Part shown: piece by piece, positions 35,797-47,407 of the stretch
Position numbering within the stretch: the first letter of the stretch is position 1
How the letters are laid out: every line of letters starts with the position of its first letter
Source of the DNA: Dioscorea cayenensis subsp. rotundata
Taxonomy: Eukaryota > Streptophyta > Magnoliopsida > Dioscoreales > Dioscoreaceae
Direction: 5' to 3'
Length of the DNA stretch: 64,000 bases
NCBI RefSeq assembly: GCF_009730915.1
Contig: NC_052475.1
Span: 27,775,016 to 27,839,015, forward strand
Translations under genes and position numbers: made by a program
Notes under the pieces: model-generated
Database searches by the model: none
What the model was told of the DNA's origin: nothing
Seen by the model: only the letters and a program-made list of their open reading frames with translations

Positions 35797-38700
35797 TTAT
35801 ACGGGCCTTTCAGCAGGTGGGCTTCTGGGAGCTGAGTTACTGGATGTTGCACCTGCTCTTGATGCTGGATGGTCCTGCACAAAGTCATTCGACCGCATTG
35901 AACTGGTCTCACTCCACTCAGAAGCAACTCTAGTCGGCCTATAAGCAAATTGGTGAGGAGCAAAGACAGAATTCCCTTGATACATGATTCTTCTTCTTGC
36001 TTGTGCACTCCCATGAGCACTGACTGGAGATGCTTGCTGTATCGGCAATGATGGAGCATTTTCCCATGATACATTATTGTTATTATTCTGACTGTAGTTC
36101 AACATCCCTTGCATCATAGACCCACTTGAAGCACTGAAAAATTAGAATGAGAAAATATGGCATAGTATCAGGTTCACACATGTTTTGACTGACATAAAAG
36201 TTCAATGATGATCATTACCCAAGAAGAGAAGTATGGGATTGGGTAAAAGGAAAATCTTGTCGAACAGTTATATTTCCCTGTATGTTTAAAGGCAACTCAA
36301 GTGTGCCATGATCGGCATTCACCCTGTCGGGAAAGACTTGAGCTAGCTCTTGTCGGTCCAAGATACCATCGTATAATGAACTAGTGTTTTGGTGCTCCCT
36401 TGATGATTGCCTAATAGGGAACGAAGGCGAAGGAGGTGTAACATATCCAGAGAACAAGTTATTCATAGCATCTATAGTTGGAGCTTGTCGAATGCTATTA
36501 TGCTGGAGTGAGCCCACCGCTGCTTCTTCTCCATGTGCTGGGTTACCTTTATGGTTAAAAGTTTCAATAACAAAACATGCAAAAAGTTTCAAATAAACCA
36601 AATGCATGAAGTTGTTTCAACAATGTGCTTACTGCTCTGCAAATTTGGTTGGTTGGCCCTGCAAACAAGAAAATTTTGAAGTAAGCACAGTGGTATCATT
36701 TTCTTTAGGACATGCTTTTGTTTGAACAATTGAATTCCATGATGTTTTATTACTTGTAAACATATTTTACAACCATAATTCTCTTATACCTTGTGCTGGG
36801 TAAGTTGTGGCTTGCAAGAGTTCAATTTCATTATAAGTAACAACAGGCTAAAAGGTTTAGTGGATAAGATAAGATAAGATAAGAAGCAACTAGAAATGTA
36901 AAGATGATTGTTTTATCAAATAGCTACAAGTATCCTATACACTTCCTGCAGGTAGTAGGACCCAAATATTAATTTTAATGCAGTACGGTTTTTATCCAAT
37001 TTCTTTCTTAATAAAAGTTATAATGATGTCCACAACAGAATTGTTACACATGGCATAAAATTGACTCAATTAACATCACCCAAAGGAAGCTGGAAGAAAT
37101 GACTTTATCAATCACTGCAATTCAATTGTAGGAAAAACAACATTGCAATTGAGCTAAACTTACCTGACCAATGGATCCATAGGTCCCAATCCTATGTATG
37201 CATTCCAATTATTTACCAGCACAGGCTGTGCCTATATTGAGTATAAACAGAGTGCCAAGGTTAAACTTCTTGAGTACTACTGTAAAATAGAAGTCGTTCT
37301 ATATAATTAGACAAAGCAAGGATTCAGATTATATTAGTGATCATTTAAATGTCAAAACACATAACAAATGGTAAAAAATAAAAAAAAAGAAAGAAAAAAG
37401 AAAAAAGAGGAAAGTTATATCGGCTTCATTCAATCTTCATATCCAGATATTTTCCTCATTACTGAAACAATGAGCTCACTGCTTATGAGGTAATGGTGTA
37501 TATACCCAATGTCAATTTCAAATTTTCAAGTTTGGCTACTGCACAGAGTAAGCATCAGTTACAGCAAAAAAGAGATTAAACACAAACATAGAGATGGCAT
37601 TCCCAAATGAAACAAATAAATACAACAATATTTTTAAAATGAATGATTTAAAATAAAAAAAGTTGCCTCAAATACTTAATCATTTTCCACTGTGAGAGGC
37701 CATCTTTAATATGAAAGGTTGATGGTGAAGAAGAGGCATCTGTATTTCCATTTTTAAGGTCATAAAGAGCAAGAAATATGTACCAGTTAGAGGGGTCAGA
37801 TTAAAAGTTTACTTGGTATTGCTCAAATCGAAGAGAATGAGCTCGAGCTCTTGAACGATCTCTAGCAGCATAAAGCCACTCCCCAAGTTCTCGGCGGCGA
37901 CAAGTTGGGCATTCCATTGCATTCTTAAAATTGAATGCAGAGCCAATGCAGTCTTCAACAGAGAAAAATCCAGATATTAGTTGTTTCTGACAGATATCTT
38001 TCAAAGAACTTATCGTAAATAGAATATTTAGATGCTAAATCAAGCAGAGGGCTCACTCTAATTCTTAAATAAACGAAACAATGATAGCAACCGGTTTACA
38101 TCCAAGATTGTCATATTGAAACTCATGACCTTGAAAGGCAGCAAATTCAAATTTATGTGCTTAGCATTGTCAGAGAATGTTTTCATACTTGCAAAACCAA
38201 CTACCATATGAAGCAAGCTTGTGCTGATCTACATTTAATTGCATTTGGCCAATGTTGATTCTTTATTATGGGTGCGCTGCGAACTAAAAGAATCGGTTTC
38301 CAAATATAAGATCTAGAATTATAAATTCTACTCTAAAATGAAGTGGATGGTGAATGTATGCTGTCTAGCATGACGCAACCATGGTTCTATGAATGCATAT
38401 ATATTATCTATTTTGAAAAATGGATAAACCACATATTAGAAAAAGAACAGTACAACAGAAACAATCCACTGGAAGTGGAAGAATAATAAAACAACAACAA
38501 AAGGCAGAACATCATAACAGTCCACAACAAAGCAAGGACTAGAGACACAAATGAAAAGAAAGACCAGGGGGCACAGCCCCCCCTGGAAGGATGCATATAT
38601 TTCATGCATGTTCACAGACCATAAATAAAGCTTCAATTATGATTTAGCAAATTCACAAAGTTAAAAGAAAAAAAGATGTCATGTTAAGAGTTTATATCAT

Positions 38701-41641
38701 GCATGTGAACTCTTAGAACATCTTATTGATAATCATTTGTTAAATATGCCTGGAAACCTACAAAGATGAAGGTGACATTAGATCAACATTAAAATGGTTT
38801 CTTAAAACACAACTAAGCAAGTGCTCATCATTCTTTTTCTAAAAACAGATCATTGTTTATCACCTCTTGAATGATAGAAAGTTATTGATTAGAGGAAGAA
38901 TTCAGAAGACGTCAAAAATTTAGAAAAATCCTAATTAGAACAAGTTGTCTTCAGAAGACGACAAAAATTTAGTCGGGTGCTTGCATCATTTGTCTCAACA
39001 ACAAGGGATTAAGTTGAAATACCAAGGTGGGTGAGAATTTGTGAACTATGAAACCATTGCAATTTGATCTTGAACATCATAAAAAGAAATAGGCAAGCTA
39101 AGAAATTTTAAGTGTAGGATTGGCAAAGCTTAAGAGCACTGACAAAATCTGTCTTAACACTAGGAAAATTAATTTGGCTCATGGACAGTGAAATAGGTAA
39201 AAGAACTGGACCATGATAAAGATGACTATGATTTGAGCTGGCAGATTAACACAATCACTTAGATATATAAATTTAACAGTGCAAGTTGAGTAAGTAAAGA
39301 AAAAAAATGTGCACAAAAAATGTGCACAAGATACAAAAGCAGATTAACGATGCCAAAAAATGCATCCCAAATTCACCTGCAAAAAATGAAGTACTAAGGT
39401 TAAAGAAGCAATGTGTATAAAATACAGACACATAGTAATGATGTCAAAGAATGCATAAAAATGATATAGAAGAATGATACTTTTTTCCAGTAGCAAATAC
39501 ACACCTTTTTTTTGTTATTAACTACAGAAAATTTATCAAACACAACCTAATGGATAAGAACAACCTAATATATACTATTGGACTATTTTCACAATGAAGA
39601 AGAACAAGCAAAATTATGTGCCTGGATTGACATGGTTTTAAATTGTTATCCGACTCCCTCATTTTTTTTTGTAAAAATTTGCATTCTGATCATGGTGAGA
39701 ATTTTTTTTGTGCAGACTAGGATGGATTATGTGAATTGCAAGGAATAGTATATCATATTAAGACTAAAATTTACTGCAGGAATTAACACCCACCGCTATT
39801 TTGTACACGGATTTGCTAAATACAGAGGCGGAGATTTTCTGCCGCCATAGATGACAATTTTTCTTTCAGCGATAGTGTTTAACAGTCATATTGCTTGAGT
39901 AATTATTTGCCCTTTTTGTCTAATAATCTTCACATGGCCTTGCTTTAAGGAAGAGATTTTTTTTCACAGTTATTTTGAATCCTTCAGCATGTGAGGATGC
40001 ATAACTTAGAAAAATTGGCTTACTACTTGATCAGAAAACCAATAACTGTTTATGCACCTTTTACATGGGCCATTCAACTAGAGTAAAGATAAAGATTTCA
40101 CTAACTACTATTATCTGTGAAACTTGCATACATCTTTGTTATTGTTTCAATTATCATTTTTTCATTTCAACAAAAAACAAATTCAATCCCATTTTGATAG
40201 TAATATCCTATTCTAAGTCTTTTCTAATATATGATACTCTTTTTTTTTTCAAGTCCTTTTAGGTGAGGATGTGGGCATGTTTACCATCTAATTCCATTGT
40301 AATTTCCACGCAACAGTCCTTAAGCACAAGTGTTCTCATATTAGTTAATATCTGAAATTATTTATTATGTTTAATGGACAACTATATACCCAACAACACA
40401 TATCTATTAACTGATCATCTGTGAAGGCCATACACATGCCTCCACATGTGTATATGTGCGTACTTGCATGCGAGAGAATTATTTTGCTGATCAAACTATA
40501 GACCATCTTGTAAAAGAATAATTCACACACAAATGTGTGGTATCTTTTTAATCCATCTGTAATGGATCAACAGCTGAAACAAATTACAATATGCTAATTT
40601 AAGTGATACCACTGCAAACAATTTAGTTACAGGAAATGTGTTTTAAGATCAACCTCCCCAATGTTGCCCATCTTAAAAAAGAAACACCACCCTATAGAGA
40701 TCTAGCATGTTTATACATATTGATGGTAGGAGAAGCTTAGGAAGAAGTTAAAAGCTTTCAATAAAATAAAATGCAGGTATGACTCAAACAGAATTGCTGA
40801 GCAGATTCTTCATAAGATAGACTGTTATATATATATATATATATATGTATCAAACACCAAAATGTGAATAAAAATATGCAACCCCAAAATGAAATGGAAA
40901 CCACTCCAATGCATTGTACCGGAGCATACCATCAGTTGTCACTAAAATTGCATCCAAAGTACACCCTTGTTCAAACAGAGTCAAATTTTTATTTTAATTT
41001 TTTTGCACAATTGGGAAAGAGGAAAGCCTGATATATATACGCAAACACTCACTCACACACACACACATATCAGTAGTTTATATAGATGCTCTTCTTTAAT
41101 TTCACCACAGAAACCTTTCAGAATCTAATGCAAAGTCTAGCACAATGCCTATTAATATTCAACAAAGGGAGAAGAAGCCAGATCAAAAATATTGAATTCT
41201 CAACACAGAAGATATATATGTGGTTCTGGAATTAAATCCAACATTCAACAACAGTGTTTCTGAACAAAATGCTGAAAAATACAAATAATAAATCAGCATC
41301 ACATAAAAAATTTATCAAATATCCATCTTTGCAAGGAAAAGTAACATCCAGATCACACAAAAGAATGAACAAGCATCAGAAATTAGCAGAAGTCAGTTCT
41401 GAAGAAACATTAAATTCTAAGAAAGAAGGAGAGAAAGCAAAGGATCACCTAAATGGTACACATGTGTGCATTTAAGGATAGCTATGGAACGCATGCTTAT
41501 ATCAACCACCGGTTCCTGGCAAATGGTGCATACACGGTTATTCTTGTAAGAGCGAAGAACTGAATCGATGAAGAAGTCATCTTGAACTTGCTGGTAATCA
41601 CGGTCATCAGAGCCGGAGCCAGAACCAGAACCAATTTCCAT
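35797..41641 (-). CDS. RFI2-like RING-type E3 ubiquitin ligase (copy A, apparently intact)
   Basis: Six exons on the minus strand: 41641-41449, 37952-37813, 37231-37164, 36658-36633, 36546-36219, 36133-35797; all junctions keep frame, giving 363 residues (Arabidopsis RFI2 is about 335). I chose the Met that begins MEIGSGSGSGS; upstream in-frame sequence is CT-rich and looks like 5' UTR. The RING-H2 finger at about residues 43-86 reads CTIC, then KCTHVYHLDC, then CPTC, followed by the RFI2-type GEWLYA. The finger is split by intron 1 (about 3.5 kb) at the Asp codon of HLDC. The C-terminal part is low-complexity, rich in Ser/Asn/Gln. RFI2 acts in red/far-red light signalling and photoperiodic flowering in Arabidopsis; transfer of that role is inference. 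Copies B, C and D lie upstream. Confidence 0.85.
38403..38590 (-). mobile_element. 188-bp LINE 3'-end-like insertion in intron 1 of RFI2-like copy A
   Basis: It is flanked by perfect 10-bp direct repeats ATGCATATAT (38393-38402 and 38591-38600). The homologous position in copy B (49819-49828) has a single copy of that 10-mer and no insert. The minus-strand sequence starts GGGGGCTGTGCCCCC and runs into T-rich sequence ending ATGTGGTTTATCC, resembling plant LINE 3' UTRs. A clean poly(A) tail is missing, so the class is less certain than the insertion itself. Confidence 0.7.
40827..40846. repeat. TA microsatellite in intron 1 of copy A
   Basis: A run of TA units. The matching place in copy B (near 52096) has only a few, so the tract expanded in A or shrank in B after the duplication. 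Confidence 0.8.
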
Positions 41642-41709
41642 AATCCTCAGTTTCAACTTGGGGATAGTTGCAAAGATGAAGCAAAGGAGAGAGAGAGACA
41701 AAATGGCAA

Positions 41710-42712
41710 TAGTCAGCAGCAGGAAAAGAGATTGGGGAAGAAGAGGAACAAAGAAAGAGGTAAAGGGGGTGTGGTGAACGAGGAATTTCAGACAGATGCC
41801 AGAGACTAAGTGGTTTTGTACATTGTATGATCGCAATGCCATTTTAGGAAGGCTTAAGCCGGTCATTTTTGCTGAGGGGATATCTGAGTCAATCTGCTCG
41901 CTGCATGCACCGAACCATGCAATGAGGATTCTGATTATGACACGTGTACAGCGGAGATTAAGACAACCAAGATGGCGTTGAAGATTCACCTCTCTCTCTC
42001 CATATATATATATATATATATATATGAATTTTGGGAAATTAAGACTTGGAAATGAGGGTGCATATTAGAAGTCTTGTAATATGGTGAATTGAGTATTAAA
42101 AAGTATTTATAAAACTATCTTATGTGTACTCACATCATTTGAATTTTTTTTTTTTTTTTTGGAAAAGTAGACGTGGGCAAACTACTCACTTTGGGCATGC
42201 AGTGGTTCTCGTCGGCAAGAATATAAATACCCTATTAAATAATACAGTGTCAATAGGTTAAGAGACTATTGACATTATTTAAAATTTTAAAAATTATTAT
42301 TTTTTTTAATTTTCCATTGCTTGTTTTTTTGAAAATATTCACACATGCCAATAACTGAAAAATTGGGGTTTTTAATAGATTTCTTATGTTATGTACATTG
42401 TGGATTGCAAAAATCTAATGTAGTTATGTACATTGTGGATTGCAAGCGTACAATCCTTTTATGTACATTAAAAAAATAAATAACACAAGGAATTGGCTGT
42501 GAAATCTATTTTTATATATGCACATTAAAAAAAAAGTAATTCAAGGAAAATAGTGGTGACAACAATTTCAACAACAGATACGAGTGATTCATGGTGAAAT
42601 CAATTTTAACAAGTATAATCACGTACTCATAAGATCAAACATGACTGCTTTTCATTTATGCTCAAACTCGTGTCACTTGGACATAGAGTTGTGATTTCTT
42701 ACTGAAAAGTAA
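41710..42712. other. About 1 kb present in copy A only, covering its 5' UTR and promoter
   Basis: The copies are collinear up to GAGACAAAATGGCA in A (ending near 41710) and GAGACATAACGGCA in B (near 53007). In B the sequence then continues directly with AAGGAAGCAC, whose counterpart in A is at about 42720. The intervening ~1 kb in A holds the CT-rich leader of the gene, a CT/TA microsatellite at about 41989-42025 and poly(T) near 42147. A short A(T/C)GGCA motif sits at both ends in A. Confidence 0.6.
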
Positions 42713-43124
42713 GAACGGCAAAGAAAGCACGTACTGTTTTTCAAGGCACTAGCGGCTACCTTTGGATCTATCAGATTCCTTGCAAACGCAAGAGTTTTGA
42801 GGTGAGAATACAAAAAGGTATGAAGTCTGTCATCCAACAATCACATCAGATATATGTCTGGATATATACCTATATGGCTATATATGAACATGATTCAGAA
42901 TCAGAAGCTAGCCTTGGCCCTGGAAGGATGCTTACATCTCTGATGGCACTTCAGAGAATGATAAAATATCAGTATTATTTTATAAACAAACTATAAATAA
43001 ATGCTAAACCTGAAGAGCTATTGGTGAGAAGATGTCTTGTGCTATCTGTGAGCAGACCATTTTTAAAGTTCTTCACATCTCTTTCCAGGCCAGCGTAGGG
43101 ATGGCCAATGACCACACTAGAACA

Positions 43125-43258
43125 ACATTAATTTTTTTTTTCTTTTTTTATTACAAAGTAAATAAACCGCATATATAAAAACACTGAACAACACTTACAC
43201 TGGGTACATGAATGGGAAGAGTAGTGTATATATATATATATATATTGTATTCACTAGA
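43125..43258 (-). mobile_element. LINE 3'-end fragment, copy-A-side homologue (truncated)
   Basis: Homologous to the fragment at 53411-53623: T-rich tract, then GCATATATAAA and GGGAAGAGTAGT-type sequence, broken at about 43258 where unrelated DNA starts. Its presence on both sides shows the LINE inserted before the RFI2-like duplication. Confidence 0.6.
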
Positions 43259-43679
43259 AGTCAACCAGCGCGGCGGAGCTAGAAAAGGTTTTTAGAGGGG
43301 GCCTAAAATTTTTTTAGAGGAAAATAAATTTTTTTATTGAGTATAAGTAAAAAGTGAAAGACAAAATAATATATTTTTATAAATTTTTTTAATAATATAT
43401 TTTTTTAAATAATATTTATACTCGAAAATCAAGTTGTTGAATAATAATTTTTTACAATTTTTTTTTTCAATGTAACCAATTAATTGAATGTGAAGAGATT
43501 AAATAATAAAATTTCATAAATATGTTTTTCTAAAAGTAAAATATTTTTAGATTATTTATACTAATTTGTTAAAAAAAAACAACTGTCATCTGAATAGCAA
43601 TACTTATTTTATTTTAAATTATTTATTCATTTTATTTAGATTTTTATTACAAATAAATAGGTTTTTTTTTTGGACTTAT
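43259..43679. other. AT-rich spacer, probable transposon remnant
   Basis: It begins with AGCGCGGCGGAGCTAGAAAAG, then a purine-rich GGGGGCC motif and a long AT-rich tail, a composition often seen at ends of plant DNA transposons. No matching second terminus was found. Confidence 0.35.
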
Positions 43680-44490
43680 TATCCTCTTTTCATTTCAAAC
43701 TAAACAAATTCAATATGATTTGTTACGGAACATGAGTAGTTTCAATTTGATAATAATATTCCGTCTTTTCAAATATATGACTCTTTTTTTTAAAAAAGAC
43801 CTTTTAGGTGAGGATGTGGCTATGTTTATCATCTAATTCCATTGTAATTTTCAAGAGCATGCTACGGTCCTTAAGGACAAATATTCTTAATTATTCTATT
43901 TGATGGAATCACGATCTAATGCAAAGTCTAGCACGCTGCCTATTAATAATCAACAAATTGAGAAAAAAGCTAAATAAAAAATATTGAATACTTAGCACAG
44001 CAGATTTGTGTATCTGGAATTAAATCCAACATTCAACAACAATGATTCACAACTAAATGCTAAAAAATGCAAATAATAAATCAGTAGTGCATAAAAAATT
44101 TATCAAATATCCGTTTTTGCAAAGAAAAACAACATCCAAATCACATAAAAGCATCAACAAGCATCGAAAATCAGTAGAAGTCAGTTCTGATGATACATTA
44201 AATTCTCAAAAAGGAGAGAAAGCAAAGGATCACTTAGATGGTACACATGTGTGCATTTAAGGATAGCTATTGAACGCATGCTTATATCAAGCACCGGTTC
44301 TTGGCAAATGGTGCATACACGGTTATTCTTGTAAGAGCGAAGAATTGAATTGATGATAAAGTCATCTTGATCTTGCTAGTAATCACGGTCACCATATCCA
44401 GAACCAGAACCAATCTCTATAGTCCTCAGTTTCAACTTGGAGATAGTTGCAAAAAGGAAGCAAAAAAGAGAGATAGAGACAAAATGGCAA
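43680..44490 (-). pseudogene. RFI2-like partial copy C (exon 1 and part of intron 1)
   Basis: Homologous to copy A 40150-41705 but with about 800 bases of intron 1 deleted near 43900. Exon 1 (about 44420-44240) still encodes VCTICQEPVLDISMRSIAILKCTHVYHL. It has an in-frame TAG after GDRDY, and Ile and Asn replace conserved residues upstream of the finger. No exons 2-6 follow. The copy ends in a TA microsatellite at 44493-44510, beyond which a copia fragment starts. Confidence 0.85.
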
Positions 44491-44603
44491 CATATATATA
44501 TATATATATATGTGCATATCAGAACCTGAATGTAGTGGATGCATGTTTTCTCCCTAACATTTTGTCTCCTTTGTTAAGCTCTATGTATATGAAAATCATA
44601 CCA

Positions 44604-45305
44604 TGGTATCAGAGCTCTCATAGATCTTATGGGACTGTGACAAGACAGAAAACAAGGGCTTCCTCCACAAAGACATCATAAAATCATACTTTAAATCCCT
44701 CTAGCTTCTAGTAGCATATCAAACTTTCACCTCCAGCTTTTAGTAGTGGCAAAAATGACCAAGTTTGGGCTGCAAAAATGAAAGTTTACTTGAGGGATCT
44801 TGGTTTATAGCAGTGGGTTGAAGCTGAGAAGGAGATACCACCTCTTGGAGACAACCCAACACTCAGTCATATCATAACTCATGAAGAAAAAAAGACTTAA
44901 GCTCCAAGTGCTTTGTCTGTCATTCATACGGTTGTTTTAGAATCAATTTTTATAAAAAAATTAGGATTATGAAACAACAAAAGAAGCTTGGGATAGAACC
45001 AAACAGATCTATGTGGGTAGTGATAGAATCAAACAGATGTAGATTTTGCATTTAAAAGAGGCAATTTCAAGTGTTGAATATGAAAGACAATGAGTCTATA
45101 AAAGAGTTTTCAAATAGGCTGATGGATGTTGTTAACAAAATCAGACTTTTTGGTGAAGAATTAACAGATGAAAGGGTTGTACAAAAAATTTTAGTGAACT
45201 TGCCAGAGAGATTTGAGTCTAAAATTTCCACACTTGAAGACTTAAAAGAATTAATCATGATTTCTTTCACTGAGCTTGTTCATGCTTTTCAAGCTAAGAG
45301 CTGAG
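44604..45305 (+). mobile_element. Ty1/copia fragment: primer-binding site and gag
   Basis: TGGTATCAGAGCTC at 44604 is the initiator-tRNA-Met primer-binding site used by plant copia elements. Downstream, degraded frames culminate in 45071-45304, whose MKDNESIKEFSNRLMDVVN and VVQKILVNLPERFE are the UBN2/gag signature. No protease, integrase or RT follows, and the 5' LTR is not clearly delimited. It is a truncated element between copies C and D. An (AG)n tract (about 45380-45404) and poly(A) (about 45461-45474) follow it. Confidence 0.8.
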
Positions 45306-45379
45306 AAGATTAGTGAGATAAAAAATTAGTAGTTAAGGGACTTTTCTTAGAAAGCAAAAGGGAAAGGTTCCTCAAGTTA

Positions 45380-45404
45380 GAGAGAGAGAGAGAGAGAGAG
45401 AGAG
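45380..45404. repeat. AG microsatellite
   Basis: A perfect AG dinucleotide run between the copia gag fragment and RFI2-like copy D. Confidence 0.9.
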
Positions 45405-45494
45405 AAGCACTTTAATGAGAAGAAAGAAAAAGAGAAAAATGAGGGACAAGGAAGCAAAAAAGAAAAAAAAAAAAAATGGCAAGCTTCCCAATAG

Positions 45495-45880
45495 TTCTTC
45501 CTTAATTTCACTATAGAAACTTTCACAATCTAATGCAAAAACTAGCACAATGCCCATTAATATTCAACAAATAAAAAAGAAGCCAGATCAAAAATACTGA
45601 ATACTCAACACATAAGATATATTGATCTGGAATTAAATCCAACATTCAACAACAGTGTTTCTGAACTAAATGCTAAAAAATGCAAATAATAAATCAGTAG
45701 CACATAAAAAATCTATCAAATATCATCTTTGCAAAGAAAAACAACATCCAAAGCACACAAAAAACATCAACAAACATTAGAAATCAGCAGAAGTTAGTTC
45801 TGAAGATACATTAAATTCTCAGAAAGGAGAGAAAGCAAAGGATCACCTAGATGGTACACATGCGTGCATTTAAGGATAGC
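45495..45880 (-). pseudogene. RFI2-like partial copy D (intron 1/exon 1 border)
   Basis: Homologous to copy B about 52381-52770 and to the matching part of copy A. It covers the intron-1 start and the last codons of exon 1 (AILKCTHVYHL side), then stops abruptly at 45880 where a gypsy LTR begins. The rest of exon 1 is missing. Confidence 0.8.
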
Positions 45881-46805
45881 TGACGTAGCATGGTGAAAGA
45901 AATTTCCTAATGGTATTAGGATTTTAAATTTAAACTTTCGAAGTAGTTTTTATTTAATATTTTATAGTCATGTTAGCTTTGTTAGTTATTTTAGATTCAT
46001 TTATTTATCCAATATTTTGTGATTATTTTAGTTTTATTAACTATGTTGTCCTTAGTCTAGCCCTTTATACGAACTTGTTTTAGAGTTTGTGAAAAAGAAC
46101 CGATCTATTGAAATTTTATGTTATTGTTTACTTGATTTGGAGTGAGTTCTTGGATTAGAACTGTGTATTCACTACATCATGTGGTATCAGAGTAGGATGT
46201 CAACTGGTGACGATGGTCTCGTGATGATGATTAGGAGGCTAGAGTCTCTCAACAAGTGGACAAAGCATTGCAATGATTAGGATGGCGTTTGGAGCAACAA
46301 ATGATTCACAAATTCTGGCGTTTGAATGAGAGCTTCAAAAAAATTCTAGATCGTTTAAATGCTCTAGGAATTGATGCATATAGGAAACGGAATGACAATA
46401 AAAGGTCAAGATTGAGTTGGCTGGTAGTGATTCTATTGGCAAACGTGTTCCTATCCCAATCCATAGACAATTTGTCATGAGGAAAAAGATGATTTTGAAC
46501 CAAATTGGTTCTGTCAACATCAACCATATGAAGGCCATAGGGCAAGGAATAATTATGGACATGGTAAAAGAGATGCTGGAGATTTCCGGTTAAACGTAGA
46601 TATCTGTCTTTCATCAGAAGTCTGGCCTAGAAGAAGTTTTTGATTGAATTGCAGAAATTGATATATATTTTTTGTTACGTGGAGACCCCTCCAGATAAGC
46701 AAGTCCATTTAGTAGCGTGCCATTTGAAAAGGGAGTATCTGCGTAGTGGGAACCGATTTAGTCTAGAAGAGAACAAGAAGGTAAAGGTTATATACAAACT
46801 TTATT
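45881..46805 (+). mobile_element. Ty3/gypsy fragment: LTR, primer-binding site and degraded gag
   Basis: The LTR at 45881-46176 starts TGACGTAGC and ends ACTACA (296 bp). Five bases later TGGTATCAGAG (46182-46192) is the primer-binding site. Downstream, broken frames contain RDAGDFRLNVDI and VETPPDKQVHLVACHLK, the gypsy gag pattern. Stops and frameshifts are frequent, and there is no pol. The LTR joins copy D inside an exon, and the gag fragment runs into the 3' end of copy B. Confidence 0.8.
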
Positions 46806-47087
46806 CATTTTTTCTTTTCATGCATCTTTATTCAGCCCTTTCAGTTGTTTCTGGGAGCTGAGTTACTAGATTTTGCACCTAGTGTTGATGCTGGATGGTG
46901 TTGGACAAAGTCGTTCGATCGATCCTCGAAATTAAGCAGCTCTAGTCGGCCTATGTGTAAAATGGTGAGGAGCAAAGACATAATTCCCTTAATACATGAT
47001 TCTTCTTCTTGCTTGTGCACTCCGATAAGCACTGATTGGAGCTGTATCGGCAATGATGGAGCATATTCCCATAATACATTATTATTA

Positions 47088-47407
47088 CTCCCTATGTACT
47101 TTTTTAGTTGTCACAATTTAGAGCTCTTCTATGTTCCTTTTTACTTGTCACATTAGAAACTTTGTGCAACATTAAATAATTTTTTCCAAATTTACCCTTT
47201 AATTTAATGTACATGTACAATTTTTAATAAATCAAAATCAACTAAGCATTAAATTATATTCTCCACTAGTGAGGTTTTAAATATGGGTAATTTTAAAAAG
47301 TAATGGATTTTTTTTTTATAAAATATAGATAATCAACTAACTTTAACCACTTTTTTTTAATCGGTGTGAATTAGTTAAATGTGACAACTAAAAAAGAATG
47401 GATGAAG
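47088..47407. mobile_element. Stowaway-like (Tc1/mariner) MITE inside exon 6 of copy B
   Basis: The left terminus is CTCCCTATGTACTTTTTTAG and the right, inverted, is CTTCATCCATTCTTTTTTAG; both continue TTGTCACA. The element is flanked by the TA duplication (47086-47087 and 47408-47409) that defines Stowaway insertions. It is 320 bp, AT-rich and non-coding. Copy A has an uninterrupted coding sequence at the same position (near 36075-36085). Confidence 0.88.

Noticed and set aside
41642..41989. In-frame N-terminal extension of the RFI2-like protein with a hydrophobic Leu-rich segment
   Set aside because: The sequence is CT-rich leader, is absent upstream of copy B exon 1, and relatives start close to the RING. 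The Met at 41641 is preferred.
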